NCBI GenBank assembly: GCA_017305635.1
Contig: JAFKKF010000010.1
Coordinates: 248,001 to 312,000, forward strand
Origin: Hyphomicrobiales bacterium
GTDB taxonomy: Bacteria > Pseudomonadota > Alphaproteobacteria > Rhizobiales > Kaistiaceae
Reading direction: 5' to 3'
DNA length: 64,000 bases
Shown: positions 1 to 8,602 of the stretch, piece after piece
How positions within the stretch are numbered: the first letter of the stretch is position 1
Layout of the letters: every line of letters starts with the position of its first letter
Program-made: the position numbers and the translations under genes
The notes under the pieces: model-generated
What the model saw: only the letters and a program-made list of their open reading frames with translations
What the model was told of the DNA's origin: nothing
The model's database searches: none

Positions 1-877
1 GCCGGCGGAAGCCGACGACGCCGACGATGCGCTGGCGCCGATAGTGGACCCGGTTGAGGTCGATGCTGAGGGCCGCGTTCTGCGGTCCCGAGGCGAAGAG
101 GACGAGAACCCCGTCGGAGTGGAGAAGCTTGAGCGCTTCTTCCGATGCTGAAGCGAGCGCCGGACCGCCGGCGACGATGAAGGCGCAGTCGAGACCGCCG
201 ACGCTGCCCGGCGACGCTACTTCGTGGGCGCCGAACTGCGTCGCCGCCGCGCGCCGGTCCTCGCGCGGATCGATGCCGATGACGGTCGCGCCGGCATGGC
301 GGAGCGCCTCGACGTGGAGGAGTCCCATCGGGCCGAGGCCGAAGACGCCGCAGCGCCGCCCCTTTACCGGCTCCGCCGCCTCGATCGAGAAGACCACGTC
401 GGCGAGCGGCTCGACCAGGCTCGCCGCCGCGTAGGAGAGATCGTCCGGGATCGGAATGACGTTGCCGGCGGGCACCTTCACCAGCTCGGCGAAGCCCCCG
501 CCTATGCCGCGCTCCTTGAGGAGGAGCGCATTGGCGTCGACGGCGCCCGCGGCCGAACCAATGCCGGTGAGGACTTCGTTGCCCGCCGCATCCCGGTTGC
601 GGATGACCGGATCGACGGCGACCCGGTCGCCGACCGAGATGCCGTCCGCCTTCGGCCCGACGCGCACCACCTCGCCGGCGATCTCGTGCCCGAGGATCAG
701 CGGCGTGCGGCCGAGCATCTCGGCGAGGCCGTCGTCCTTCCACTTCTTGATGTCGGTCGGGCAGACATTGACCGCCCGCACCGCGATCAGCACGTCGTCG
801 CCGGCGACGTCGGGCTCGGGAATGCTGCGCAGCTCGAAGGTGCGCGGCGCGGCGAGGACGGCGGCTTCGTAGGCCAT
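1..877 (-). CDS. Zinc-dependent alcohol/polyol dehydrogenase, MDR family (C-terminus beyond window edge)
   Basis: NAD(P)-dependent medium-chain dehydrogenase of the sorbitol/threonine dehydrogenase type. The reading frame is open from an ATG at 877 to the left edge, giving about 292 codons. Visible are the GroES-like N-terminal half with the catalytic-zinc region (CPTDIKKW, then GHEIAGEV near residues 38-70) and a Rossmann motif GVFGLGPMGLLHVEAL that binds the nucleotide. The cluster of four structural-zinc cysteines seen in many relatives is not obvious, so it may belong to a subfamily lacking that zinc. It lies 5 bases downstream of the aldolase gene and is probably the last gene of a GntR-aldolase-dehydrogenase operon. 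The substrate is unknown; a sugar alcohol or sugar acid is the natural guess from the neighbours. Confidence 0.88.
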   Translation of the reverse strand, partial: MAYEAAVLAAPRTFELRSIPEPDVAGDDVLIAVRAVNVCPTDIKKWKDDGLAEMLGRTPLILGHEIAGEVVRVGPKADGISVGDRVAVDPVIRNRDAAGNEVLTGIGSAAGAVDANALLLKERGIGGGFAELVKVPAGNVIPIPDDLSYAAASLVEPLADVVFSIEAAEPVKGRRCGVFGLGPMGLLHVEALRHAGATVIGIDPREDRRAAATQFGAHEVASPGSVGGLDCAFIVAGGPALASASEEALKLLHSDGVLVLFASGPQNAALSIDLNRVHYRRQRIVGVVGFRR

Positions 878-882
878 CGCGC

Positions 883-1713
883 TCACTTCCCCGGCTCGCC
901 GGCGGCCGCCCAGGCCTTGGCCGCCGCGGCGGCATCGCCGCGGTGCACGGTCGCAGCGAGCGCGGCCACGGCTTCCTTCGGCTGCGGCCGGCTCCACACG
1001 TTCCGGCCGACGACGACGCCGACCGCCCCGCTCTTCATCCAGGTTCCGACTTCCTGCACGAAGCCGGCAGCGTCGCGCGGCGAGCCGCCGAGGACCATCA
1101 CCGGCACCGGCGAATTGCGTACGATGCCGGCAAGCACCTCGGCGTTCGGCGGCGCCGGGATCTTCAGGATGTCGCCGCCGATCTCGACGCCCATGCGGCA
1201 GGCATGGGCGATCAGCTCGTTGTCGGTCTCCGAGGCCTTCTCGCCCCATAGCGCCGGCTCGACCATCAGCGGCAGGCCGATGCGGTGGCAATCCATGGCG
1301 ATGGTGCGCAGCATGTCGACGCTGCGGGCGAAGCGGTCGGCGTCGGCAAAGCCGACCGGCAGCAGCACCTTGACCGCCGTCGCGCCGAGATGGAGCGCGT
1401 ATTCCGGCGTCGCGACGCGGATGTGATCCTTCAGCTTCCCGTGCTCGCCGGGCAGCGGGGAAAAGATCGGCGCATCGAGCGAGACGAGCAGCCGCGGGCC
1501 ACCGGGATGGGCGAGCTTCTCCGCCGCGATCCGCGCCACGCCGGGCCCGACGAGCAGGCCCTCGGCGCCGCTCGCGCCCACCGCCTCGACGATATGGCCG
1601 ACGTCGGCGCCGCCCTTCGGCACGCCCGACCCGCCGTGATCGAAGGCGACGATGACCGAGCGGCCGGTGGCCGGGTTGAGCAGCTGGCTGACGCGAAGGG
1701 CAATGCCGTTCAT
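883..1713 (-). CDS. Class I aldolase of the DeoC/FbaB/LsrF family
   Basis: A 276-residue TIM-barrel protein. The start of the barrel (VIVAFDHGGSGVPKGG) has the AFDHG signature of class I FbaB/LsrF-type aldolases, where a lysine forms a Schiff base with the substrate. A likely Schiff-base lysine is in GGDILKIPAP (around residue 180), followed by a phosphate-binding-like end (VMVLGGSPRD and GAVGVVVGRNVW). The length is usual for the family. The gene overlaps the upstream GntR gene by 4 bases and is followed after 5 bases by a zinc dehydrogenase, so the three are almost certainly cotranscribed. It probably cleaves a keto-sugar phosphate in a catabolic route; substrate unknown. Confidence 0.85.
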   Translation of the reverse strand: MNGIALRVSQLLNPATGRSVIVAFDHGGSGVPKGGADVGHIVEAVGASGAEGLLVGPGVARIAAEKLAHPGGPRLLVSLDAPIFSPLPGEHGKLKDHIRVATPEYALHLGATAVKVLLPVGFADADRFARSVDMLRTIAMDCHRIGLPLMVEPALWGEKASETDNELIAHACRMGVEIGGDILKIPAPPNAEVLAGIVRNSPVPVMVLGGSPRDAAGFVQEVGTWMKSGAVGVVVGRNVWSRPQPKEAVAALAATVHRGDAAAAAKAWAAAGEPGK

Positions 1714-2462
1714 GATTCTCCGAAATCCCTCTGGAAGTCTGCGACGAGCTTGTGCCGGTCCGTCCTGATCCAGAACTGGGCGAACTCGAACGGGCGCCCG
1801 TCGCGAAGGTGCGTGACCTGGCTGATCTCGAGCACCGGCGCGCCGACCGGCAGGTCGAGATGCTCGGCAAGGTCGGCATCGGCGGCGAGGCTCGAGAAGG
1901 TGCGGCTGGCCCCGCCGATCTGGAGACCGAAGCGGCTCTCGAGGAGGCGGTAGAGCGAACCGTCCTCCAGCTGATCCGCCGTCAGGCCCGGACAGACCCG
2001 CGCCGCGAGCACGTTCTCCATGAGGCTGACCGGTCCTTCGCGCAGCGAGCGCACGCGGCGCAGGACGACGAAAGGCCCGGCGCCGAGGATGTCGGCGACC
2101 CGTGGATCGTCGTCCGCCCGCTCGAAGGAGAGGACGCTCGTCCTGTACGAGACGCCGGCGCGCTCCAGGAGTTCGGCGAAGGAGAGATACGGATTGCGGG
2201 CGCGCCTCTCCGAGCCGCGCACGAAGGTGCCCTTCCCCTGCACCTGGACGAGCAGGCCATCCTTGACGAGCTGTCCGATGGCTACACGGACCGTCCCGCG
2301 TGCCACCTTGAAGGCGCGCGCCAGTTCGGGCTCGGCAAGCAGCTTGTGATGCACGGGCCAGAGGCCCGACGCGATGCGGCGGCGGAAGATATCGGCGAGT
2401 TGCTCGTAAAGGGGGCGTGGGCCGTTCGGCGCCAATCGCTCGCTATGAACATCTGTAGCCAT
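1710..2462 (-). CDS. GntR-family transcriptional regulator (HutC type, UTRA domain)
   Basis: A 250-residue cytoplasmic DNA-binding regulator. Residues about 15-80 form the GntR winged helix-turn-helix (PLYEQLADIFRRRIASG ... KVARGTVRVAIGQLVKDG), and the remainder is a UTRA effector-binding domain (FAELLERAG ... VLEISQVTHLRDGRPFEFAQFW). HutC-type GntR proteins normally repress a nearby catabolic operon until a small sugar or amino-acid ligand binds UTRA. Here it is the first gene of its own operon with an aldolase and a zinc dehydrogenase, so autoregulation is expected. A tandem repeat directly abuts its start codon and is the likely operator. No strong Shine-Dalgarno is visible before the ATG. 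Confidence 0.92.
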   Translation of the reverse strand: MATDVHSERLAPNGPRPLYEQLADIFRRRIASGLWPVHHKLLAEPELARAFKVARGTVRVAIGQLVKDGLLVQVQGKGTFVRGSERRARNPYLSFAELLERAGVSYRTSVLSFERADDDPRVADILGAGPFVVLRRVRSLREGPVSLMENVLAARVCPGLTADQLEDGSLYRLLESRFGLQIGGASRTFSSLAADADLAEHLDLPVGAPVLEISQVTHLRDGRPFEFAQFWIRTDRHKLVADFQRDFGES

Positions 2463-2484
2463 CTATGGACATTCCTATACATTC
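2463..2484. promoter_or_regulatory. Tandem repeat next to the GntR start codon; candidate operator
   Basis: Two head-to-tail copies, CTATGGACATTC (2463-2474) and CTATACATTC (2475-2484), lie between the GntR start codon at 2462 and upstream DNA. They share CTAT and ACATTC, the first having two extra bases. The position would let a bound regulator block translation or transcription start. A match to a HutC-type operator is inferred from position only. Confidence 0.4.
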
Positions 2485-2593
2485 TGGAGACGGTCAAGCG
2501 ACATCAGCTCTCTGCCTGTGGAAACTGCGGGCGGAGAGACAGACTTGGGCAAACCTTGGTACGAGGCAGGCGCGGCCCGCGACAGCGGCGCGG

Positions 2594-3547
2594 TCAGGCG
2601 GAGGCGCCACGGCCTCCCGCGACGCGCCTGGCAGCAAGCGCCTTCGCGATATCCGCGGCGAGCGCCGCATTGTTCTTGATGAGCGCGATGTTGGCGACGA
2701 GGCTCTTTCCGCCGGTCAATTCGAACAGGCGCTGCAGGAGGAAGGGCGTCAGGTCCTTCCGCGTCACGCCTTTGCCCTCCGCCTCGGCGATCGCCTCGGC
2801 GATGCGCTCCTCGATCGCCGCGCCATCGAGGGCGTCGCCCTCGGAAATGGGATTGGCAACGAGGATGCCGCCGGTATTTCCGAGGCTGGCCTGTGCGATG
2901 ATGATGTCGGCCACCTGCTCCGCACTCTCCACGCGATGGTCCACGGGCAGGCCGCTGTCGCGCGAGAAGAAGGCGGGGAACCGGTCGGTCCGGTAGCCGA
3001 GCACCGGGACGCCATTGGTCTCCAGGACCTCGAGCGTCTTCGGAAGGTCGAGGATCGACTTGGCGCCGGCGCAGACGACCGCCACCCGCGTCGCGGCAAG
3101 CTCCATGAGGTCGGCGGAAATGTCGAAGGTCTCGTCCGCGCCGCGATGCACGCCGCCTATGCCGCCGGTGGCAAAGACGGCGATCCCCGCAAGGCCGGCA
3201 ATCTGCATGGTCGCGGCAACGGTGGTGCCCGCCGTCTTCCTCGCCACCATCAGGACGGCGAGGTCCCGGCGCGAGGCCTTCGACGCCTCGAAGCCGGTGC
3301 GCGCCAGCTGTTCGAGGCCCGCCTCGTCGAGACCGACGCGCAGGACGCCATCGATGACGGCAATGGTTGCCGGCACGGCACCATTGGCGCGGACGATGGC
3401 CTCCACTTCCTTCGCCGTCTGAAGGTTCTGCGGATAGGGCATGCCGTGCGTGATCACGGTGGATTCGAGTGCCACGACGGGCGACCCCAGCTCGAGGGCG
3501 GTCGCGACCTCGGGTGACAGGGTGAGGGGAAAGTCGCTCGCCTTCAT
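2594..3547 (-). CDS. psuG: Pseudouridine-5'-phosphate glycosidase
   Basis: A 317-residue enzyme of the PsuG/IndA family, which reversibly cleaves pseudouridine 5'-phosphate to uracil and ribose 5-phosphate in pseudouridine breakdown. The family signature VVALESTVITHGMPYPQN is near the N-terminus, with the conserved glutamate at E28. The ring-opening lysine region (FEASKASRRDL, K90), ATGGIGGVHRG and the NPISEGDA motif follow. The length is typical (about 310). The usual kinase partner psuK is not adjacent. The gene precedes the GntR gene on the same strand with a 131-base gap, so it could be read with it or stand alone. Confidence 0.93.
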   Translation of the reverse strand: MKASDFPLTLSPEVATALELGSPVVALESTVITHGMPYPQNLQTAKEVEAIVRANGAVPATIAVIDGVLRVGLDEAGLEQLARTGFEASKASRRDLAVLMVARKTAGTTVAATMQIAGLAGIAVFATGGIGGVHRGADETFDISADLMELAATRVAVVCAGAKSILDLPKTLEVLETNGVPVLGYRTDRFPAFFSRDSGLPVDHRVESAEQVADIIIAQASLGNTGGILVANPISEGDALDGAAIEERIAEAIAEAEGKGVTRKDLTPFLLQRLFELTGGKSLVANIALIKNNAALAADIAKALAARRVAGGRGASA

Positions 3548-3698
3548 CTGCTTTGGCCCTTTCGAGATCCGGCGCCCGCCAGCCCGTTTCCACCGATGGG
3601 CGGCCGCCTGCGGTGCTGCCTCTATAGGGCACCGAACTCGCGGTCAAACCGCATCGTCTCCCGCCGCGCCGCAATGGCGCCCCCCGCCCCGGATGCGG

Positions 3699-5273
3699 TC
3701 ACCAGGGAACATGGAATATCTCGACCCGTGGCAGGCCGAGCGCGGGAACGTCGAGATCCCTGGCGAGCACGCCGAGACCCTCCGTCTCGAGGAGGTCGCG
3801 ATACGGCTCTTCGGGAAACAGGAGGCCGCCCCGATGCAGCGATGCATCCACCATCAGCATGGTCCCGCCGACGCCATCCAGAACGATCCTCTCCAGGTGG
3901 CGCACGTCGGAGAGATGCAGGCGTCCGATGAAGCCGTGGGGCGGGTGGTACATGCCGCGTATGACGGAGCGGTAGTAGCGGTGGTCGCGCTGCGGCCGCG
4001 TGGTGACGAAACTGTTCAGGTCGAAGCTTGGACCGCCGGCCTTCTGCACGCAGTTGGGGGCGGCGAGCCGATGGCCAGTCGCGGAAAGCGTCGCGACGAT
4101 GTCGTTCGGAAATCTCCAGACGTCGATGTCGATCCACAGCGCCCAGTCGTCGCTTTCATCGAGGCCGTGGCGAATGAGGTGGTTGCGCACCTTGGCGAGG
4201 CCGCTCCGACGCTGTCGCTGCAGCTTCGGCCGCGTGCGCCTGGTCCGGTCGAGCTTCGTGCCGAGCGGCTTCCGCAGGAGCAGGATGTCGCGATAGCGGG
4301 CACGCAGCGTTGCCACTGCCCTCTCCAGCGTCTCGAAGCTTCCGTCCTGGCTGTCGCCCTCGCAGAAGACCAGCTTGATCCGCTCCGCGGGATGATCGAG
4401 GCGGCCGATGGCGGCGAGGAACGGCACGATGTGTTCCGCCGCATCGCGGAGCGGAACGAGGATGGCGATATTGCCCCCCGGCCTCGGCGCCGGCCGCGCC
4501 AGCGCCGCCGGGTCGACGGCTGCCCTCGTTGCCACCGGATCGAGCTGCCTGCCGCGCGTCAGCAGGTACTTCGTTCGGTAGAATCGGCGCTTCAGCGCCT
4601 GCCGCCGGTTCCGGGGCGGTATCCGCTTCCACCAGGTTCCCGCCCAGTGATGGACCGCCAGCGTCGCCTGGCCTTCCTCCTGCCTGTCCGCGACCCCATC
4701 GCGGTCGAGCGGCGTGAAGAGCCCGGACGGATGGACGATGATAGACGACGGGTCGCGGAAGCTGAGCTGGGCGGAAGTCAGCACGCACGGGCCGGTCGCA
4801 TCGATCGCTTCCTTCGCCTCGGCGAGGTCCGGCAGGTAGGAGAGGAGATGCAGCCAGAAGGGATGTCCGGGCGGGCTCGCCATCGTTCCGTTGAAGAGGA
4901 TGTAGGGAAGCCCGCGAAAGACGGCCTGTCCGGCAAAATGCTGCGTCGGTTCCTTGCAGAGAACGACGCGGTCCTCGGACAGGAGCGGCGCGAGCGATCC
5001 GACGCATTCGCTGTCGAGGTCGGCATAGATGCCGCCGAAATGATGCAGGAGGAGATAGCGCGCCGCGTCGGCCCGGAGAATCCCCATACGGTAGTTGCAG
5101 AACGTGGAAAGGAAATCCGGATAATGCGTGCCGACGAAGTCCACCAGCGCCCGGTCGTTCCAGAACATGCGCGTGAGGCCGGGGTTGTAGCGGAGCCAGG
5201 TCGCGCTCCATGCCTCGAAGCGCTCGGGCATCCGGTCCGTCTTCCACGTCTGGTGCAATATTGGAGGAATCAT
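3699..5273 (-). CDS. Two-domain glycosyltransferase: OCH1-like sugar transferase fused to an Anp1-like domain
   Basis: A 524-residue protein. Residues 1-110 match the DXD sugar-transferase family (Gly_transf_sug/OCH1-like): IPPILHQTWKT at the start and the metal-binding DXD in GGIYADLDSEC (D85, D87). After a basic linker, residues about 268-524 look like the Anp1/GT62 family, with ILVPLRDAAEHI, CEGDSQDGS and a second DXD in LWIDIDVWRFP (D382, D384) followed by APNCV. There is no signal peptide or membrane segment, so it acts in the cytoplasm or at the inner face of the membrane. The start ATG overlaps the stop of the upstream glycosyltransferase by 4 bases, so the two are translationally coupled. 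The product is probably a cell-surface or secreted glycan; sugars unknown. Confidence 0.82.
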   Translation of the reverse strand: MIPPILHQTWKTDRMPERFEAWSATWLRYNPGLTRMFWNDRALVDFVGTHYPDFLSTFCNYRMGILRADAARYLLLHHFGGIYADLDSECVGSLAPLLSEDRVVLCKEPTQHFAGQAVFRGLPYILFNGTMASPPGHPFWLHLLSYLPDLAEAKEAIDATGPCVLTSAQLSFRDPSSIIVHPSGLFTPLDRDGVADRQEEGQATLAVHHWAGTWWKRIPPRNRRQALKRRFYRTKYLLTRGRQLDPVATRAAVDPAALARPAPRPGGNIAILVPLRDAAEHIVPFLAAIGRLDHPAERIKLVFCEGDSQDGSFETLERAVATLRARYRDILLLRKPLGTKLDRTRRTRPKLQRQRRSGLAKVRNHLIRHGLDESDDWALWIDIDVWRFPNDIVATLSATGHRLAAPNCVQKAGGPSFDLNSFVTTRPQRDHRYYRSVIRGMYHPPHGFIGRLHLSDVRHLERIVLDGVGGTMLMVDASLHRGGLLFPEEPYRDLLETEGLGVLARDLDVPALGLPRVEIFHVPW

Positions 5274-7450
5274 GAACCTCGCCCGTCGGCCGACCGATCG
5301 TCCGGAGCTTGCCCCTCCTCGATGGCGAGGTCCATGCCGCGCCGCACCGCCCCGGCGATCGCGGAAGCCCCGCAACTCCCGAGGACCGACTCCCACGCAT
5401 GCCGGCGCAAGACCTCCATCCGCGATGGATTGGAGCAGAGGTCGATGACGGCCCTGGCGAAGGCCTCGTCCGACCCGGCAAGAAGGATGTCCGTGCCGTC
5501 CACGAGGCCCAGGCCCTCGGCGGCCAATGGCGTGGCGACGACCGGAATGCCCGCCGCCATGGCCTCGATGATCTTGATCCGCGTGCCGCCGGCCGTGGCA
5601 AGGGGCACGACGCTGACATGGGCGCGGGCGAGAAGCGGCGCGACGTCCGGCGGGTTCTCGACGACTTCCACGCCGGGCAGGCCGGCGAGCTCCCGGATGC
5701 GGGGCTTCGGGTAGCGGCCGGCAAGGATCAGGCGGGCGCCCGGAAGCACCTTCCGAACCTCCGGAAGGATGTGCCCGGCGAGGCGGGCTCCGGCGGCGAC
5801 GTTCGGCGGATAGCCCAAATGGCCGACGAACAGGAGGACCGGCCAGCCATCTGCCCTGCCGGGCAGATCGGGGATCGCCGTGGGCACCATGCCGCGCGGG
5901 ATCCCGTTCATCACGACGTCGATGGGCGTGGCAGTGCCCGCTATCCGTTGCAGCCTGGCGCGATCCACCCCGGAGCAGACCCAGGCGCGGTCCACGAGCC
6001 GGAGCGCCCTCCTCTCCTCGCGCTCGATCCGGCCTTCTGCGCGCCACCGCCGGGGCATCGGAACGCGACCGGCTGGCTCCTCGCGCCGCATCTGTCCGCG
6101 AAGGTCGGACTCGACATTGTGCATGTCGAGAACAAGAAGGCGCACCAGCGGGCGAAGCGGCGAAAGCAGGGCCGACAGCGCGACGCCTTCGACGATGACC
6201 ACCTCGGGCCTCGTCCGGCGCACCAGTTCCTCGAGCCGCCGCAGCGCGACGCGCGGAATGCGCTTCTCCCCCGGCGCCCGCCAATGGACGAGCGAGCGGC
6301 CGCGCGGCTCGCCCGGCTCGGTCAGGCCGACAATCGCGATGCCATCTTCGGCGACGCTCGCCTCCGCCGGCCGGATCGAGGCGAGCGTCACCGGCCCGAG
6401 CAAGGCGGCGGCGCGGGCGTTCTGGTGATTCCTGAGGTCGGCTCCGGAGGTCGGCGGAAATGCCGGATCGTGGGTCAGGACCAGCGTCCTGACCGGCCGC
6501 TGCAGGTCTGGCGGCCCGCGGCCGCGACGCTCCGGCCGCAGGAAGCCGAGGCCCTGCCCCGATTCCCCCGCCGCGATCCGTGCGCGGTACTCGCGCAGCT
6601 TCCACGATCTGCGGAACAGAGGATGCGCCCCTGCCATGCGCAGAATCGACCTCGCCTCGCGGTAGCGGCGATGCCGGATGAGCATGCGGGCGATGCGCAG
6701 GCTCACCCAGGCCTTCCGCCACTGCAGGGCGTCGCGGCCGATCCCGGTCGCCGCGAGCCTGCCGAGCGCCGCGGAGAGGCGAACGAGCTCGGGTCGTGGC
6801 GCCTGCAGGAGGCGGCCCTCCATGCGGTCCTCGTCCAGGTGATAGAGGAGCACCGGCGCCGTGGTGACCGCCACCGGCAGGCGCATCAACAGCGCCGCCC
6901 AGTAGCAGCTGTCCTCGTCGAGCGTGACCGTCGTCGGGAACCGGATGTCGCGGACGCCGGCGGCGATGAAGAGCGCACTGCCCATGGCGATCGGAAGCAG
7001 CTCGTTCCGAAGGTAGCGGCGGGCATTCCCGCGTGGATCGGCGCCGTAGCCATCCGGCACTTTCAGCTTGTCCGGCCGCCGTGCCGTCCGGCGAAGGACC
7101 GAACCGACGGCAAGCCCGGCACCGGGCTTCTCCGACAGGGCCTGCAGCAAGCGCCCGACAGCCCCGGCAAAGACCTCGTCATCGGCATCGAGGAAGAAGA
7201 CGTGTTCGCCCGCGGCCCGCGACAGGCCGGCATTCCGCGCCGCCCCGGCGCCGCCGCCAATGCCCGGGATCACCCGCAGCGGCAGCCTTGCCCGCTCCGC
7301 CGCACGCGCTGCGACCTCCGCGGTGCCGTCGCGCGAGGCGTCGTCGACGACGAGTATCTCTCCGATCAGTGCCCGGTCCGCCGCCAGGCTCGCGATCGTC
7401 GTTCCGATGGTGTCCGCAGCGTCTCTCGCCGGAATGATGACCGAGATCAT
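5270..7450 (-). CDS. Bifunctional glycosyltransferase: GT2 domain followed by GT4 domain
   Basis: A 726-residue fusion. Residues 1-about 230 are a GT2 (GT-A fold) transferase: MISVIIPARDAADTI, the nucleotide-sugar acid pair VVDDASRDG, and the metal-binding DXD in FFLDADDEVF (D88, D90). From about residue 318 a GT4 (GT-B fold) transferase follows, with TLVLTHDPAFPPTSGADLRNHQ, VLLFVGHLGYPPN and the donor-binding GGTRIKIIEAMAAGIPVVAT. No membrane segment is seen. It overlaps the next glycosyltransferase by 4 bases and lies 6 bases after a primase-polymerase-like gene, so all three form one unit. The pairing suggests consecutive sugar additions to one glycan. Confidence 0.85.
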   Translation of the reverse strand: MISVIIPARDAADTIGTTIASLAADRALIGEILVVDDASRDGTAEVAARAAERARLPLRVIPGIGGGAGAARNAGLSRAAGEHVFFLDADDEVFAGAVGRLLQALSEKPGAGLAVGSVLRRTARRPDKLKVPDGYGADPRGNARRYLRNELLPIAMGSALFIAAGVRDIRFPTTVTLDEDSCYWAALLMRLPVAVTTAPVLLYHLDEDRMEGRLLQAPRPELVRLSAALGRLAATGIGRDALQWRKAWVSLRIARMLIRHRRYREARSILRMAGAHPLFRRSWKLREYRARIAAGESGQGLGFLRPERRGRGPPDLQRPVRTLVLTHDPAFPPTSGADLRNHQNARAAALLGPVTLASIRPAEASVAEDGIAIVGLTEPGEPRGRSLVHWRAPGEKRIPRVALRRLEELVRRTRPEVVIVEGVALSALLSPLRPLVRLLVLDMHNVESDLRGQMRREEPAGRVPMPRRWRAEGRIEREERRALRLVDRAWVCSGVDRARLQRIAGTATPIDVVMNGIPRGMVPTAIPDLPGRADGWPVLLFVGHLGYPPNVAAGARLAGHILPEVRKVLPGARLILAGRYPKPRIRELAGLPGVEVVENPPDVAPLLARAHVSVVPLATAGGTRIKIIEAMAAGIPVVATPLAAEGLGLVDGTDILLAGSDEAFARAVIDLCSNPSRMEVLRRHAWESVLGSCGASAIAGAVRRGMDLAIEEGQAPDDRSADGRGS

Positions 7451-7456
7451 GGCGTC

Positions 7457-8113
7457 TCAGGCATCTTCGAAGCGGCCGCGGCCCCGCAGGCGATCGTAGC
7501 CGGCCTTCAGCGGCGAAACGGGCGCCAGCGACAATTCGGACAGGCCATCGACGATGGCGGGCTCGCAGTCGAAGGGGCTTTGGCCCGGCATCCATTCGTA
7601 GCGCGAGCCGTTTCGCAGCACGGATGGGCTGGCGACCACGTAGCCGCCGAGCGCCTTGGCATGGCCGACGCGGCGCATCCCGAAATGGAGGCTCGACGTG
7701 GGCAGCGCCGCCTTGCTGCGCAGGAAGACATGGAACCCCGAGGGCGTGCGCGCAATCGGAGTCGAACGCAGGAGGGTCTCGTGGCCGTTCCGCCAGGTCT
7801 CGAAATGGCCGATATGGTCGAAGTCGAGCACGAGGAGATTCCGCACGCCGCCGACGATGCCGATATTGGCGCCCGAAGCACGGAACCAGGAACCGAGCTC
7901 ATCGATCGAGGGCGGCTTCTGCGCGAGCTGGAAGCAGATGCCGGCGAAGGCGAGCTCCTTCAGCTTCTTCAGCATTGCCTCCCGATGCACGGCGTCATAG
8001 CCCATCGCCGGCAGGTCGAGATGCTTGCCACCGTCGAGGAGCGGCACGCCGACCATTCCCCTTTCCAGGAGCCTCGCGGCGTAGTCGGCATGGCTATTCC
8101 CGGCCGTGCTCAT
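7457..8113 (-). CDS. Stand-alone bifunctional primase/polymerase (Prim-Pol, AEP) domain protein
   Basis: A 218-residue protein matching the N-terminal prim-pol domain of the archaeo-eukaryotic primase superfamily. Visible are the metal-binding motif in LLVLDFDH (D97, D99), the nucleotide-binding TPSGFHVFLR segment (H128) and GGYVVASPS, a close variant of the usual GGYVVAPPS. Family members usually continue into a helicase or a PriCT domain; this one ends after the catalytic domain. It is the first gene of a unit with two glycosyltransferases (6-base gap), an odd setting for a DNA-synthesis enzyme. It could be a relic of a mobile element, or a fold adopted for another nucleotide reaction. The nearby decayed recombinase supports past mobile DNA here. 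Confidence 0.75.
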   Translation of the reverse strand: MSTAGNSHADYAARLLERGMVGVPLLDGGKHLDLPAMGYDAVHREAMLKKLKELAFAGICFQLAQKPPSIDELGSWFRASGANIGIVGGVRNLLVLDFDHIGHFETWRNGHETLLRSTPIARTPSGFHVFLRSKAALPTSSLHFGMRRVGHAKALGGYVVASPSVLRNGSRYEWMPGQSPFDCEPAIVDGLSELSLAPVSPLKAGYDRLRGRGRFEDA

Positions 8114-8602
8114 GGCCGGAGAATAGCCGCTGCAGAGGTTCCCCGAAACGTCGGGGATCGTTCTATTCCCAGCTCAGCGCGCCGCCGTTCTGGTTCCTTC
8201 CTGGCTCCCGGCGAATCTGGAGAACCGTGACGCCAAATGTCCGGAGCAGCCTCGCCTGTATCAGAGATGGAACCGGTTTCGGCCCGGCCCCGTATGCCCT
8301 AAGTCCAGTGACCATGATATTGTTGCCGCGGCAGCAGGAGTCATCAGCCCGAGGCGGTTAAACGGAGAACTCCATCTCCGCGATCACTGTCCCTCCCGCG
8401 GCGCGTTGCGTCAATGAGCTTCCGCGCCGACGATGGCCGTACGGCGCTGACGAAGAGTGAGCCTTGGCTCCTCCCCATCCACACACCCAGGGCCTTGGCG
8501 CGCTCACGGCCGACCCTGATTCTGGGCTGGAATGCGGACTTAGATCCGGCATCTGAAGGCCCCCAACGGCTGCGCGGAGGCAAGCGAGCGAAAGCGCCCA
8601 GT
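8114..8602. other. 489-base region without an intact gene
   Basis: Between the prim-pol gene and the D-glutamate cyclase gene there is no convincing intact coding frame. The right half (about 8360-8560) resembles a decayed serine recombinase. The left half presumably holds the promoter of the prim-pol/glycosyltransferase unit and perhaps the end of the upstream operon's transcript. I see no convincing terminator hairpin or structured RNA. Confidence 0.5.
8360..8560 (-). pseudogene. Remnant of a serine recombinase (resolvase) C-terminal region
   Basis: On the minus strand one frame reads RIRVGRERAKALGVWMGR around 8460-8520, closely matching the E-helix and linker GRERAKARGVRMGRKP of the intact resolvase at 32.0-32.6 kb. 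After a frame change the DNA continues as LTLRQRRTA, matching LTPHQRREA of that resolvase, then meets a stop. Neither frame extends to a catalytic domain. This is what a decayed, frameshifted resolvase tail would look like. The match is short (about 30 residues), so the call is tentative. Confidence 0.5.

Noticed and set aside
5309-8230. A 973-codon plus-strand frame opposite the glycosyltransferases
   Set aside because: Antisense to two genes and a prim-pol gene with clear motifs; composition is arginine/glycine-rich shadow text.
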